From Knoellia sp. S7-12 (GTDB taxonomy: Bacteria > Actinomycetota > Actinomycetes > Actinomycetales > Dermatophilaceae), in assembly GCF_040518285.1 (NCBI RefSeq), contig NZ_CP155449.1:3844001-3908000 (forward strand): a stretch of DNA of 64,000 nt, written 5' to 3'. Positions within the stretch are counted from its first letter, which is position 1; every line of letters begins with the position of its first letter. Both the position numbers and the translations under genes were made by a program. Below are positions 49,983 through 59,782 of the stretch, piece after piece. A model generated the notes under the pieces. That model was not told the origin of the DNA. It saw only the letters and a program-made list of their open reading frames with translations, and did not search any database.

Positions 49983-51401
49983 TCAGGGGTGGGTCATGTC
50001 CTCAGGGATGACCCACTCGTCGAACTGCTCCCCTGTCACATCACCCGAGGCGAGCGCTGCCTCGCGCAGCGACAGACCCTCCCGGTGAGCCTGCTTCGCA
50101 ATCGCAGCGGCCCTGTCGTAGCCGATGTGCCGGTTGAGCGCGGTGACGAGCATGAGGTTGCTCGCAAGGTTGGCATCGATCCGCTCGGTGTTCGGCTCGA
50201 TCCCGCGGGCACAGTGAGCAGTGAAGGACCGGCACCCGTCAGCGAGCAGCCGGATCGACTCGAGCACCGCGTGTGCCATGACGGGCTTGTAGACGTTGAG
50301 CTGGAAGTTGCCCTGAGACCCGGCAAAAGCAACGGTCGCGTCGTTGCCGAAGACCCGTGTAGTCACCATCGTCAGTGCCTCGGCCTGAGTCGGGTTGACC
50401 TTGCCCGGCATGATCGAGGAACCGGGCTCGTTCTCGGGGATCCGCAGCTCTCCCAGGCCATTTCGCGGGCCCGAGGCATACCAGCGCACGTCGTTGGCCA
50501 CCTTCATGAGCACTCCCCCGAGAGTGCGCAGGCCAGCGCTGACCCCCACCAGGGCGTCGTGCGCCGACAGCGCGGCAAAGAGGTCGGGTGCCTGACGGAA
50601 GGCCTGGCCTGTCTCTGCCGCGATCTTCTCCGCTGCCAGCGCCCCGAATCGCGGATGCGCGTTGAGACCCGTCCCGACAGCGGTGCCACCGATGGCGAGA
50701 GCGCGAGTGGACTCCACGGCATACGCGATTGCTCGCATCGCTTCGTCGAGCTGTGCGACCCAGCCGCCGAAGACCTGTCCGAGGGTCACGGGGGTCGCGT
50801 CCTGCAGGTGTGTGCGGCCGACCATGACGACGTCCCTGTATGCCGTGGCCTTGTCCGCGAGGACGCCGCGCAGCTCTGCGACCGCTGGCTCCAGGCGCTC
50901 GACGAACTCGAGGACGACCGCGATGTGCATGGCCGTCGGGAAGGTGTCGTTGCTCGACTGGCCACGGTTGACGTGGTCGTTGGGGTGGACGGGCGTCTTG
51001 GATCCGCGGATCCCGCCGGCGAGTTCGATGGCGCGGTTCGACACGACCTCGTTGGCGTTCATGTTGGACTGCGTGCCGGACCCGGTCTGGAAGACGACGA
51101 GGGGGAACTGGGCATCGAGCGATCCAGAGATGACGTCGTCCGCAGCCTGTTCGATCAGCGCGGCCACATCGGCGGGCAGCTCACCCAGCTCGCCATTCGC
51201 CTGTGCCGCAGCCTTTTTGAGGATGCCAAGCGCCCGGATCATTGGTCGCCCCCACACAAACGTGTCGCGTCCGATGTCGAAGTTCTCGATGCTGCGCTGC
51301 GTCTGCGCGCCCCAATAGGCCTGTGCAGGAACGTCGATCGAACCCATCGTGTCGGACTCGCTGCGGTGTGCCACGGCTTCTGTGTCGTCAGGTTGCGCCA
51401 T
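49983..51401 (-). CDS. fumC: Class II fumarate hydratase
   Basis: A 472-residue class II fumarase with the family signature [15 protein letters not shown], the preceding [10 protein letters not shown] region and the [10 protein letters not shown] region. It interconverts fumarate and L-malate in the citric acid cycle, in the cytosol, without an iron-sulfur cluster. Length matches the FumC type (about 465). The start ATG at 51401 was preferred because upstream in-frame sequence runs into the divergent HAD gene control region. Confidence 0.95.
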   Translation of the reverse strand: MAQPDDTEAVAHRSESDTMGSIDVPAQAYWGAQTQRSIENFDIGRDTFVWGRPMIRALGILKKAAAQANGELGELPADVAALIEQAADDVISGSLDAQFPLVVFQTGSGTQSNMNANEVVSNRAIELAGGIRGSKTPVHPNDHVNRGQSSNDTFPTAMHIAVVLEFVERLEPAVAELRGVLADKATAYRDVVMVGRTHLQDATPVTLGQVFGGWVAQLDEAMRAIAYAVESTRALAIGGTAVGTGLNAHPRFGALAAEKIAAETGQAFRQAPDLFAALSAHDALVGVSAGLRTLGGVLMKVANDVRWYASGPRNGLGELRIPENEPGSSIMPGKVNPTQAEALTMVTTRVFGNDATVAFAGSQGNFQLNVYKPVMAHAVLESIRLLADGCRSFTAHCARGIEPNTERIDANLASNLMLVTALNRHIGYDRAAAIAKQAHREGLSLREAALASGDVTGEQFDEWVIPEDMTHP

Positions 51402-51470
51402 GACACCACCGTAGGCGCGACAATGGCCGCATGACAGAGCGATGGATGGCTTCATGATGTGGACAGCGCG

Positions 51471-52271
51471 ATGACTCAGCCGCATGCGATCGAGACCTGG
51501 CTCACCGACATGGACGGCGTCCTCGTGCACGAGGAGCACGCGATCCCCGGGGCAGCCGACTTCATCAACGCCTTGAAAGCGGCCCAACTGCCTTTTCTTG
51601 TGCTCACCAACAACTCGATCTTCACCGCACGGGACTTGCGTGCCCGCCTCTTGGCGAGCGGCATCGATGTCCCCGAGGAGTCGATCTGGACCTCGGCCAT
51701 GGCGACGGCGCAGTTCCTTGCCGACCAGCGACCGGGAGGCACGGCATACGTCGTCGGCGAAGCCGGTCTCACCACGGCGCTGCACGACGTCGGCTACATC
51801 CTCACGAGCCGCACCCCCGACTACGTCGTCCTCGGCGAGACGCGAACCTATTCGTTCGAGCAGATCACGCAGGCCATCCGGCTCATCGAGAAGGGCGCGC
51901 GTTTCATCGCCACCAACCCCGACGTGAGCGGGCCGTCGCCGGAAGGCATCCTTCCTGCCACGGGCTCAGTCGCAGCGCTCATCTCGACCGCGACCGGCCG
52001 CCAGCCCTACTACGTGGGCAAGCCCAACCCGCTCATGATGCGCAGCGCCCTCAACCGGCTCGACGCCCACTCGGAGACCACCGTGATGATCGGTGACCGG
52101 ATGGACACCGACATGGTCTCAGGGCTCGAAGCCGGGCTGCGAACAGTGCTTGTGCTCACCGGCTCCACGCGTCCAGATCAGGTCGAACTGTTTCCCTATC
52201 GACCCACTGCTGTGATGGACTCCATCGCCGACCTTGTCCCGATCGTCCAGTCCGGAGGACCCATCGCATGA
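51471..52271 (+). CDS. HAD-IIA family phosphatase (NagD/phosphoglycolate phosphatase-like)
   Basis: A 266-residue HAD hydrolase with the nucleophile Asp13 and Asp15 in [11 protein letters not shown], the TNNS motif II, the motif III Lys in VGKPNPLMM and the IGDRMDTDM metal motif IV. It has a CAP domain of type C2A. Family members dephosphorylate sugar phosphates or nucleotides. The ATG at 51471 overlaps nothing; a GTG 12 bases upstream is an alternative start. The next gene overlaps by ATGA. Confidence 0.85.
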   Translation: MTQPHAIETWLTDMDGVLVHEEHAIPGAADFINALKAAQLPFLVLTNNSIFTARDLRARLLASGIDVPEESIWTSAMATAQFLADQRPGGTAYVVGEAGLTTALHDVGYILTSRTPDYVVLGETRTYSFEQITQAIRLIEKGARFIATNPDVSGPSPEGILPATGSVAALISTATGRQPYYVGKPNPLMMRSALNRLDAHSETTVMIGDRMDTDMVSGLEAGLRTVLVLTGSTRPDQVELFPYRPTAVMDSIADLVPIVQSGGPIA

Positions 52272-53359
52272 CCTCGCAGGCGCCAGATCCGAAGCCCTCG
52301 ACCGCGATCCCGCCGAAACAGGTTGGCCTGCCAGATCTCACGGGGATGCCGTCCGGCTGGGTCACGCGCGTCCCGGATCGTGAGGACGTTGACGCACTGG
52401 TCGTCCTGTCGGAGTCGCACCAGCGGATGGCCAAGGGTTCAGGCTCCGTCGACACCGACGTGGTCGAGAGCAACGTCGCGGGCAAAGGATCGTGGACCCG
52501 GCACCAGGCGTTGGTGGCGGCCGCCGATGGGACGGTGCTCGGTTGGGCCACCAACCATGACCGTGCGGGCGGCCGCACCCTCGTGGAGGTCACGGTGGCC
52601 GTCGAGGGCATCGAGGACGCCGATGCCGACGCCCTGTCCGGTGCCCTCTTCACGTGGGCCGAGGAGGCCGGCCGCGTCATCGCCGCCGGCCGAGACCTGC
52701 CCGGCACCCAGCTCGACTCCGGGGCCTATGCCGACGACGCGCGCCAGCGCCGGTGGCTGTCGAACGCGGGCTATCGCCAGACCCGCACCTGGCTGCAGAT
52801 GTCCCGGCCGGTCCATCCCGAGGAGGCCGAGGACGGCGTGCTCCCCGCAGCCCGCGAGGGTGTGACCATCCGACAGGTCGCCAAGCACGACACTGGCCTC
52901 CCCGTCGCGGCGGATCTGCAGACCGTGCACCGCATGCTCGAGGAGTCGTTCACCGACCACTTCAACAGCTATCGGGAGTCCTTCCCCGAGTTCCTGTCAC
53001 GGCTGCGTGAGGACCCGGGCCACCGGTGGGACCACTGGTGGATCGCCGAGGTCGACATCGATGGTGAGACCCACTCCGGCGGTGCCCTCGTTGCGACGGT
53101 CGTCCCTCCTGACTCCGCCGATTCCTTCGGGACCTATGTGGACTACATCGGCGTCCATCGCCTCGCGCGGGGTCGTGGTGTCGCAAAAGCGCTGCTGCAC
53201 ACCGTGATTCGTGATGCGGCCGAGCGCGGCAACAACCGCGTCGGACTCGAGGTCGACGACGACTCCCCGACCGGAGCGGACGGTCTCTATGTCTCGCTCG
53301 GGTGGGTCACGGCATACAAGACCGAGTCCTGGCACCGAGACATCACGAACGACGACTGA
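52268..53359 (+). CDS. Tandem GNAT acetyltransferase (MshD/mycothiol synthase-like)
   Basis: A 363-residue protein with two GNAT folds, the layout of mycothiol synthase (MshD): a degenerate N-terminal copy and a C-terminal one with acetyl-CoA loop [25 protein letters not shown] (about 300-325). It also has the C-terminal [14 protein letters not shown]. Mycothiol synthase acetylates the cysteine of Cys-GlcN-Ins; other tandem GNATs acetylate different amines. The order after a HAD phosphatase, overlapping by ATGA, fits small-molecule metabolism but does not prove mycothiol. Confidence 0.75.
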   Translation: MTSQAPDPKPSTAIPPKQVGLPDLTGMPSGWVTRVPDREDVDALVVLSESHQRMAKGSGSVDTDVVESNVAGKGSWTRHQALVAAADGTVLGWATNHDRAGGRTLVEVTVAVEGIEDADADALSGALFTWAEEAGRVIAAGRDLPGTQLDSGAYADDARQRRWLSNAGYRQTRTWLQMSRPVHPEEAEDGVLPAAREGVTIRQVAKHDTGLPVAADLQTVHRMLEESFTDHFNSYRESFPEFLSRLREDPGHRWDHWWIAEVDIDGETHSGGALVATVVPPDSADSFGTYVDYIGVHRLARGRGVAKALLHTVIRDAAERGNNRVGLEVDDDSPTGADGLYVSLGWVTAYKTESWHRDITNDD

Positions 53360-53563
53360 CCACCTCTCTGCGGGCACCCGCCGGCGCGCGAGGTTAGTGG
53401 TTCCACCAGGAAGTCGCCTGTCGAGGGCGACTCGATGGCGAACTCTCGCCATGGCCATGGACGTTTGCGTGGCCGGTGAACATCCTGATCCCACGCCCCG
53501 CAACGATGCGGGTGGACACGGCGGGGGCCGAGGCGCTTTCGCCTTTCGGAGGGGGAACAGAAA
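53360..53563. other. Structured leader region before the M23 peptidase gene
   Basis: This 204-base stretch has no convincing gene. It holds several short stems (for example GTCGCC/GGCGAC around 53415-53435 and CCGC/GCGG near 53500) and a 38-codon open frame (53451-53567) that overlaps the next ATG by ATGA. A ydaO/c-di-AMP riboswitch, common before actinobacterial wall hydrolases, was looked for, but its conserved core is absent. Confidence 0.3.
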
Positions 53564-54856
53564 ATGAGATCAGTGATCAAGCGGGGGTTCATGACCGTAC
53601 TGGCCGTAGGAGCTTTGGCGGCAGGGACAGGGCTCGCAGCTTCGCCCGGGGCGCAGGCCGCGACGTCAGCCACGGGGTGCACAGGGACTGTGAACATTTA
53701 TGGCTCACTCAGCGACGGACGGCTGACCTTTGGCCAGATCAACGCCAACACCCAAACTCGCACCAAGGTCCTCACCGGAGCCAACCTCGGATTCGCTCCC
53801 AAGACCCTGACCACACTGAACTACAACACCGTCTTGGCCACCACTACCGGCGGAGCCCTGTACCGGGTCGACATCGGCACCAACAACACCTCACTGAGCT
53901 TCACCAAGACCCTGCTCTCCAGCCAGGGCTGGACCCACAGCCACCTCACCTATGACGGCAACTACCTCTACGGCAACGTGCCCGCCACAGGAGAACTGCT
54001 GCGATACACCGTGACCGTCAACGGCAACGGCACCAAGCCCGCCGCAGCCAACATCACCACCCGCGTGGTCATCGGCGCCTCCGGCTTCGGATCCCTCAGA
54101 ACCCTGACCGCCACCGCACCCAAAACCCTCATGGCCACCAGCACTGCCGGCGAACTCATCAGTTACAAGGCCAACGGCGCCAACAGCTACACCCGCCACA
54201 CCCTCAGCCCATCGACCTGGGGCGGCATGAAGAACCTCCTGTCCGCAGGATCCGGCATCTTCTACGGGCAGAACGCCACCGCCCTCTACGCCTACCGCGA
54301 CGCCAACCCCACCGACGGAAGCGGTGCCGACATCTCCGCCTCCAAAACCATCGACGCCAGCGGCTGGACCCAAACCAAACTCAGCGCCCAACACAACACC
54401 GTCACCTGCGCGAACGGCAACTACGCGTTGCCACTGCCCACGTCGGCAGCAGATCGCTCGGATTACGCTGCCGACCACCACGACCACCCGGGCAGCGACT
54501 TGTTCGTCCCGATCGGGACAAAGGTGGCCGCAATCAACGGCGGCAAGGTTGTCGGTGTGATCAATTCGGGCGAATGCGGTCGTGGAGTGTTCATCAGGGG
54601 CAACGACGGAGCGGATTACGGCTACTGCCACTTCAACTCCATCACCATCGCCAATGGCGCCACGGTCACGGCTGGGCAGCAGATCGGGTGGTCCGGCATC
54701 AGCGGCGGCGCCAATAACCCCCACCTGCACGTGCAGATCAAGACGAGCGGCACAAATCGCTGCCCGCAGGCGCTGTTGCTGGCGATCTATGACAACAGGC
54801 CGGTACCCGCACCCACCTCATTGGCCACCACCGGCTGCTATTTCGCAACACGCTGA
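53564..54856 (+). CDS. Secreted tachylectin-like propeller fused to a LytM/M23 peptidase
   Basis: A 430-residue secreted protein with a signal peptide (about 1-33, cleavage near AQA-A). A beta-propeller region follows, with repeats of the tachylectin-2 type (WTHSHLTYDGNYLYG, GFGSLRTLTATAPKTLMA, TWGGMKNLLSAGSGIFYG, about 120-245). The C-terminal M23 endopeptidase domain has zinc residues His308 and Asp312 (HPGSD) and His387/His389 (HLHV). It is expected to cut peptidoglycan cross-bridges while a carbohydrate-binding propeller holds the wall or a glycan. Neither octamer copies nor the local codon style extend through it, hinting at recent acquisition. The GGAGGGGG ribosome-binding site precedes the ATG. 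Confidence 0.82.
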   Translation: MRSVIKRGFMTVLAVGALAAGTGLAASPGAQAATSATGCTGTVNIYGSLSDGRLTFGQINANTQTRTKVLTGANLGFAPKTLTTLNYNTVLATTTGGALYRVDIGTNNTSLSFTKTLLSSQGWTHSHLTYDGNYLYGNVPATGELLRYTVTVNGNGTKPAAANITTRVVIGASGFGSLRTLTATAPKTLMATSTAGELISYKANGANSYTRHTLSPSTWGGMKNLLSAGSGIFYGQNATALYAYRDANPTDGSGADISASKTIDASGWTQTKLSAQHNTVTCANGNYALPLPTSAADRSDYAADHHDHPGSDLFVPIGTKVAAINGGKVVGVINSGECGRGVFIRGNDGADYGYCHFNSITIANGATVTAGQQIGWSGISGGANNPHLHVQIKTSGTNRCPQALLLAIYDNRPVPAPTSLATTGCYFATR

Positions 54857-54910
54857 GGGCGCCATCAGCTCTCGAACCGAGAGGATGACTCGAGTCTGAC
54901 AACCCAGCAC

Positions 54911-54965
54911 GCCACCGTCGCCGTCATCCTTGGCTCAACCGGCTGAGGATGACGGCGACGGTGGC
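54911..54965. terminator. Bidirectional terminator with a 20-bp perfect stem
   Basis: Arms 54911-54930 and 54946-54965 are perfect complements around a 15-base loop. The left arm includes the stop codon of the minus-strand CbiX gene, and the right arm lies inside its coding end. It separates the convergent M23 and CbiX genes. Confidence 0.8.
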
Positions 54966-55601
54966 GTCGTCGTCTCCCAGCGGTGGTGTCACGATGTCGG
55001 CGCCGGCGTCGGCGAGCCGGTCATGGAAGAACCCCTCCGCGAGGAGATAGGACGCCACGGCGACCGTCGACGCCCCAGCCGCCCGAGCGGCAGCCACGGC
55101 GTCCGGCACCGACGGCTGTGTGCCCGCGGCATAGGCGACAGTCACCGGCGCGTCCCACTCCTCTGCCAGCTGGTCCGCGGCCGACTCCACATCCTCGGCT
55201 GCCACCGCCCGGCTGGACCCGGCCGCCGCCATGACGACGTGCGTCCCGGGCGCCACCCCACTCGCTTGCAGGTGAGCGGCCATGAGGGCAGCGAGCATCG
55301 GGTCGGGGCCGAGCGGCGCCACCGCGCGCGATCCGTGGTGCGCTGCCACCGCGTTGGCGATGTCGACGTCGACGTGGAAGCCGCGGCTGAGCAGGAGCGG
55401 CACCACGACCACCGAGGCGTGCCGCGTCATGACGTCGTCGAGCACGTCATCGACCAGTGGCTCCTGCACGTCGACATAGGCGAGCGCCACCTCCTGCGAC
55501 GGCAACGACTCACCGACCCGTCCGGCCAGCCGTCGCACCGTCTCGGAGCCGCGCGCATCGCGAGTGCCGTGGGCGACGAGGACGACCGCGGTGTGTTCCA
55601 T
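54924..55601 (-). CDS. CbiX/sirohydrochlorin chelatase-like protein
   Basis: A 225-residue protein with two CbiX repeats: VLVAHGTRDARG (His of the first domain) and VPLLLSRGFHVDVDI in the first, and VAVASYLLAEGFFHDRLADAGAD in the second. The two putative metal-binding histidines are present. Members insert cobalt or iron into sirohydrochlorin for cobalamin or siroheme, or act in related metal handling. Start ATG at 55601; the longer frame overlaps the ABC gene. No other tetrapyrrole gene is adjacent. Confidence 0.75.
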   Translation of the reverse strand: MEHTAVVLVAHGTRDARGSETVRRLAGRVGESLPSQEVALAYVDVQEPLVDDVLDDVMTRHASVVVVPLLLSRGFHVDVDIANAVAAHHGSRAVAPLGPDPMLAALMAAHLQASGVAPGTHVVMAAAGSSRAVAAEDVESAADQLAEEWDAPVTVAYAAGTQPSVPDAVAAARAAGASTVAVASYLLAEGFFHDRLADAGADIVTPPLGDDDATVAVILSRLSQG

Positions 55602-55659
55602 GGGCAGAAGTCCAGCACATGCGCTGGCGAGCCATGGGGTCGCGCCAGCAGGTGGCCGT

Positions 55660-57438
55660 TCAGAGCTCGCCGGTCTGGACCTTCCACAAGGACGCGTAGC
55701 TGCCATCGGCCTCGAGCAGCTGCTCGTGGGTACCCGCCTCGACCACCCGGCCGGCGTCGAGGACCCAGATCCGGTGGGCGTGCCGGACCGTCGAGAGCCG
55801 GTGGGCGACGACGATCGCGGTGCGGTCGATCGTTGCCTGACGCAGCGAGGCCTGGATGGCGGCCTCGGTCTCGTTGTCGACCGCGCTCGTGGCCTCGTCG
55901 AGGACGAGCACCGCCGGGTCCCGCAGGAGCGCTCGCGCCAGGGCCACCCGCTGCCGCTGACCGCCGGAGAGGTTGACCCCCCGCTCACCGAGGTGGGCGT
56001 CGAAGCCCTCAGGCAGTGCGTCGATGAAGTCCACCGCGGCGGCCGCAATCGCCGCCTCGCGAATCTCCTCCCGGCTCGCGTCGGGTCGCCCGTAGGCGAT
56101 GTTGTCGGCGACCGACCCCGAGAAGATGTAGACGTCCTGGGCGACGTAGCCCATCGACCCGCGCAGGGAGTCCCAGTCGAGGTCGCGGACGTCGCGCCCG
56201 TCGAGGAGGACCGCCCCGTCCCGCGGATCGTCGAAGCGGAGCACCAGTCGCAGCAGGGTGGACTTGCCCGAACCCGTGGAGCCGACGATGGCATGGGTCT
56301 CCCCCGCCGGGATGAGCATGTGGAGACCGTGGAGGACCACCGGCCCCTCTCCGTAGCCGGCCACCACACCGCGCAGCTCCACGGCGCCCCGGACCGGACG
56401 CCGCAGCGCTTGCGTCCCGGCGGGGACGGTCACCGGCTCGTCGAGCAGCCGCAGGATCCGCCCCGCGGAGGCTCGGCCGCGCTGGTAGAGGTCGAGCACC
56501 GTCGCCACCTCGGTGAGCGGCCAGAGCAGCCGTTGGGTCATGAACACCAGCACGGAGTAGGTCCCGATCTCCAAGTCACCGCGCAGGGTCGCCCAGCCAC
56601 CGAACAGCAGCGTGCAGGTGAAGCCGGCGAGGATCGCCATCCGGACCAGGGGGACGAACGCCGCGCTCGAGCGGATCGCGTCGACGTTGGCCTGACGGTA
56701 TGCCGTGGAGAGCAACGCGATCCGGTCCTGCTCGCGCGCCTCGGCGGTGAACGCCTTGATGGTGGCGATGCCGGCGAGGTTGGCGCTCAGGGCGCCCGAG
56801 AGGTCCGACACCGTTTCGCGCACCCGGGCGTAGAGCGGCTCCAGGCGCCGCTGGAAGAGCAGCGACCCGGCGATCACCAACGGGATCGGCAGGAACGCAA
56901 GGACGAAGAGCTGGCCACTGGCCGCCGCGAAGACAGCCCCGACGAGGACCACGTTGAGGGCGGTCTGGAGGATCGCGGGGGCCCCGACGTCGAGGAACCG
57001 TTCCAGCTGGTTGACGTCGTCGTTGAGCGTGGCCAGGGTCGTGCCGCTCGCCCGGCCCTCGTGCCACGACATGTCGAGGTGCTGGGCGTGGTCGTACGCC
57101 TCGACCCGCAGGTCGTGCTCGACCCCCTGGGCCAGCCCTCGCCACAGGACGTCAGCGACGTACTGCGACAGGGACTCGATGACCCAGACGACGACGTTGA
57201 TCGCCGCAAGCCACGCCAACTGGGCATAGCGGGACTCCACGCCGAGCAGGGTCCCGACGTAGGAGTCGGTCCCGCGGACGACGACGTCCACCGCCGCCCC
57301 GATGAGCAGCTCCGGCACGACGTCCGCGACCTTGTTGACGGTGGACATTGTCACGGCGGCCACGAGGCGACCCCGGTAGCGGCGGTGTCGCTGCCAAAGA
57401 GCGTGGAGTGGGCGGTCGGGGCTGGCGGGACGGGTCAC
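55660..57438 (-). CDS. ABC exporter (fused membrane and ATPase domains)
   Basis: A 592-residue half-transporter with six transmembrane helices (about 25-310) and an ATPase domain: Walker A VGSTGSGKST, Q-loop, ABC signature VNLSGGQRQR and Walker B VLVLDEATS, then the H-loop AHRLS. It fits multidrug or lipid exporters acting as dimers. The N-terminal helix pair includes a cytoplasmic PWR-type coupling region. The GTG start at 57438 is the first in-frame start. Substrate unknown. Confidence 0.88.
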   Translation of the reverse strand: MTRPASPDRPLHALWQRHRRYRGRLVAAVTMSTVNKVADVVPELLIGAAVDVVVRGTDSYVGTLLGVESRYAQLAWLAAINVVVWVIESLSQYVADVLWRGLAQGVEHDLRVEAYDHAQHLDMSWHEGRASGTTLATLNDDVNQLERFLDVGAPAILQTALNVVLVGAVFAAASGQLFVLAFLPIPLVIAGSLLFQRRLEPLYARVRETVSDLSGALSANLAGIATIKAFTAEAREQDRIALLSTAYRQANVDAIRSSAAFVPLVRMAILAGFTCTLLFGGWATLRGDLEIGTYSVLVFMTQRLLWPLTEVATVLDLYQRGRASAGRILRLLDEPVTVPAGTQALRRPVRGAVELRGVVAGYGEGPVVLHGLHMLIPAGETHAIVGSTGSGKSTLLRLVLRFDDPRDGAVLLDGRDVRDLDWDSLRGSMGYVAQDVYIFSGSVADNIAYGRPDASREEIREAAIAAAAVDFIDALPEGFDAHLGERGVNLSGGQRQRVALARALLRDPAVLVLDEATSAVDNETEAAIQASLRQATIDRTAIVVAHRLSTVRHAHRIWVLDAGRVVEAGTHEQLLEADGSYASLWKVQTGEL

Positions 57439-57514
57439 CGGGCAACCCTAGGTCCCGCGCAGGTCACACCACACAGCCCTGTCCCGTCGGCGAAACCCTT
57501 CCTACGATGGCCAA

Positions 57515-58720
57515 ATGACCTCAGGCAACGCACGCATCTCAGGCAACGCAGAGAAGATCGTCCTGCTCGACGGTGCCCGCACCCCCATCGGCAGCTTCGG
57601 CGGGATGTTCAAGGATGTCGCCGCCCACGAGCTCGGCGCTACGGCCGCCCGCGAGGCACTCAGCCGCTCCGGCGTGGCACCCGAGGACATCGACGAGGTC
57701 GTCATGGGCTGCATCGGCCAGGTCGGGCCCGACGCCTACAACGCCCGCCGAGTGGCACTGGCATCCGGATTCCCGAAGTCGGCACCGGCATACACGGTCA
57801 ATCGTCTGTGCGGCTCGGGCCTGCAGGCGATCTGGTCGGCCGCGATGCAGATGCGTTGGGGCGGCGTCGATTTCGCGCTCGCCGGGGGCGATGAATCAAT
57901 GTCGCGTATGCCGTTCTATGACTTCGGTGCCCGTGCGGGCTATCGCCTTGGGAACCGTGAGCTCGTCGACGGCACGATGATGATGCTGACCGACCCGTTC
58001 CACAACATCGGCATGGGCGTCACCGCCGAGAACGTCGCCAAGCGCTACGACGTGAGCCGTGAGCAGCAGGACGAGTTCGCCCTCCGCAGCCAGCAGCTCG
58101 CCGCGAGCGAGGCGGGTCGCGCGGCATTCGCGCAGGAGATCACGCCCGTCAAGGTCGGCGGGCGCAAGCCGTTCACGGCCACCGAGGACGAGCACCCCAA
58201 GCCCGACACGACGCTAGAGATCCTCGCGGGACTGCGGCCGGCGTTCGACAAGAACGGCACCGTCACGGCCGGCAACGCGTCCGGGATCAACGACGGCGCC
58301 GCGGCCGTCGTCCTGGCTCGTGAGTCCGTCGCTGCCGAGCGCGGCCTCACGGGTCTCGTCACCCTTGAGGCCGTCACGACGGGCGCGATGGAGCCCGAAC
58401 TCATGGGCTACGCCCCGGTGATTGCGCTCGAGAAACTCTTTGCCCAGACAGGTCTGAGCCCTGATGACATCGACACGTTCGAGGTCAACGAGGCGTTCGC
58501 GTCGCAGGCCGTGGCGGTCGTGCGCGACGCCAAGATCAACCCCGACAAGGTCAACCCCTACGGCGGTGCGATCGCGCTGGGCCACCCCGTCGGCGCCACC
58601 GGCGCGATCCTGTCGCTGCGCGTCGCCAAGGACCTCCACCGTCGCGACCTCGAGACCGGCGTCGTGACGATGTGCATCGGCGGCGGCCAGGCCCTCGCCG
58701 CCCTCTTCCGCCGCATCTGA
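57515..58720 (+). CDS. Acetyl-CoA C-acyltransferase (thiolase)
   Basis: A 401-residue thiolase with the acylated Cys99 in NRLCGSG, the NEAFA motif, GGAIALGHPVGATG with the His, and the C-terminal active site Cys in VTMCIGGGQ. The chain length fits acetoacetyl-CoA thiolase or a beta-oxidation 3-ketoacyl-CoA thiolase. It degrades or makes 3-ketoacyl-CoA. No beta-oxidation operon surrounds it. Confidence 0.9.
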   Translation: MTSGNARISGNAEKIVLLDGARTPIGSFGGMFKDVAAHELGATAAREALSRSGVAPEDIDEVVMGCIGQVGPDAYNARRVALASGFPKSAPAYTVNRLCGSGLQAIWSAAMQMRWGGVDFALAGGDESMSRMPFYDFGARAGYRLGNRELVDGTMMMLTDPFHNIGMGVTAENVAKRYDVSREQQDEFALRSQQLAASEAGRAAFAQEITPVKVGGRKPFTATEDEHPKPDTTLEILAGLRPAFDKNGTVTAGNASGINDGAAAVVLARESVAAERGLTGLVTLEAVTTGAMEPELMGYAPVIALEKLFAQTGLSPDDIDTFEVNEAFASQAVAVVRDAKINPDKVNPYGGAIALGHPVGATGAILSLRVAKDLHRRDLETGVVTMCIGGGQALAALFRRI

Positions 58721-58731
58721 CCCAGCACAGT

Positions 58732-58787
58732 CTCGCCTTGTGTGGCTGAGGGGACGTCCTGGCGTCCTCTCAGGCACGCAAGGCGAG
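58732..58787. terminator. Terminator hairpin after the thiolase gene
   Basis: A 25-bp stem (58732-58756 against 58763-58787) with 3 mismatches and a 6-base loop between the thiolase and tryptophan dioxygenase genes. It has no T-tract. Confidence 0.7.
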
Positions 58788-58803
58788 GTTCTAGGGTGGC
58801 GAC

Positions 58804-59673
58804 ATGACTGAGACTTCGAAGGGCAACACCCGGGCGATCGAGGCGGGCATCCACACCGACTTCGCCAAGGAGATGAGCTACGGCTCCTACCTCTCGCTCG
58901 ACGAGCTCCTCAGCGCCCAGCACCCCGTGAGCGACCCCGAGCACCACGACGAGCTGCTCTTCATCATCCAGCACCAGACGTCAGAGCTGTGGCTCAAGCT
59001 CGTCCTGCACGAACTCCGTTCTGCCGCAGAGCTGCTCGCGCAGGACGAGATGCGCGTCGCCCTGAAACGCATCGCCCGGGTCAAGCACATCCAGCGCACC
59101 CTCACCGACCAGTGGTCCGTCCTCGCGACGCTCACTCCGACCGAATACAGCCAGTTCCGCGGCTACCTCGGTCACGCGTCGGGCTTCCAATCCGTGCAGT
59201 ACCGCGCGGTCGAGTTCATGCTCGGCAACAAGCACCGCGGGATGCTCAAGGTCCACGAAGCCGACCCCGCGGCATACGCCATGCTTGAAGAACTCCTGGA
59301 GGCGCCGAGCATCTATGACGAATTCCTCCGCTATCTCGCACGACGCGGGTATGCCGTGCCGCAGGAGATCCTCCATCGTGACGTGAGCGTCGCTCACGTC
59401 CCGAACGACGAGCTCGTGCAGGTGCTCACCGGGATCTATGAGGACGCAGAGAACCACTGGGACCTATATGAGGCCTGCGAAGAGCTCGTCGACCTGGAGG
59501 ACAACTTCCAGCTGTGGCGCTTCCGGCACCTCAAGACGGTGCAGCGCGTCATCGGGATGAAGACGGGGACCGGCGGCTCGAGCGGCGTCGGGTTCCTGCA
59601 GCGCGCCCTCGAGCTCACCTTCTTCCCGGAGCTCTTCGCGGTGCGCACCGCGATCGGCGCACCACCTTCCTGA
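58804..59673 (+). CDS. kynA: Tryptophan 2,3-dioxygenase
   Basis: A 289-residue heme dioxygenase with the conserved [14 protein letters not shown] region (about 57-70), the [20 protein letters not shown] segment (about 116-135) and the heme-ligand His in [22 protein letters not shown]. It cleaves the pyrrole ring of L-tryptophan to N-formylkynurenine with O2, the first step of the kynurenine route. No formamidase or kynureninase gene is adjacent, so partners lie elsewhere. Confidence 0.93.
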   Translation: MTETSKGNTRAIEAGIHTDFAKEMSYGSYLSLDELLSAQHPVSDPEHHDELLFIIQHQTSELWLKLVLHELRSAAELLAQDEMRVALKRIARVKHIQRTLTDQWSVLATLTPTEYSQFRGYLGHASGFQSVQYRAVEFMLGNKHRGMLKVHEADPAAYAMLEELLEAPSIYDEFLRYLARRGYAVPQEILHRDVSVAHVPNDELVQVLTGIYEDAENHWDLYEACEELVDLEDNFQLWRFRHLKTVQRVIGMKTGTGGSSGVGFLQRALELTFFPELFAVRTAIGAPPS

Positions 59674-59691
59674 CCGGCTCCCGGGTCAGGG

Positions 59692-59720
59692 TGGGAGCGG
59701 TTTCGCAGTGGATTCGCAGC
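59692..59720 (+). promoter_or_regulatory. SARP-type heptamer direct repeats upstream of the CHAP gene
   Basis: TGGGAGC (59692-59698, weak), TCGCAGT (59703-59709) and TCGCAGC (59714-59720) recur at an exact 11-bp period, that is heptamers with 4-bp spacers. SARP regulators bind such heptamer direct repeats. The same arrangement occurs before the gene at 60606-61478. No clear -10 element follows. Confidence 0.6.
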
Positions 59721-59782
59721 GGTCTGCGGCACCGTCCCGGGTGGGCACCAGCCCCACTCTCTGATCATGGGAAGGCACCACC

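Noticed and set aside
49989..51434. 481-codon plus-strand frame opposite fumC
   Set aside because: Antisense shadow of a well-conserved fumarase; no independent start signal.
53360..53563. Possible c-di-AMP (ydaO) riboswitch before the wall peptidase
   Set aside because: The conserved ydaO core bases were not found; only generic stems are present.
53451..53567. 38-codon upstream open frame ending in ATGA with the M23 gene
   Set aside because: The main gene already has a strong ribosome-binding site, and the peptide has no family or codon-bias support; kept only as a note in the leader feature.
55564..57894. 776-codon plus-strand frame opposite the ABC exporter
   Set aside because: It mirrors the exporter gene on the minus strand, which has all ABC motifs; the frame has no domain of its own.
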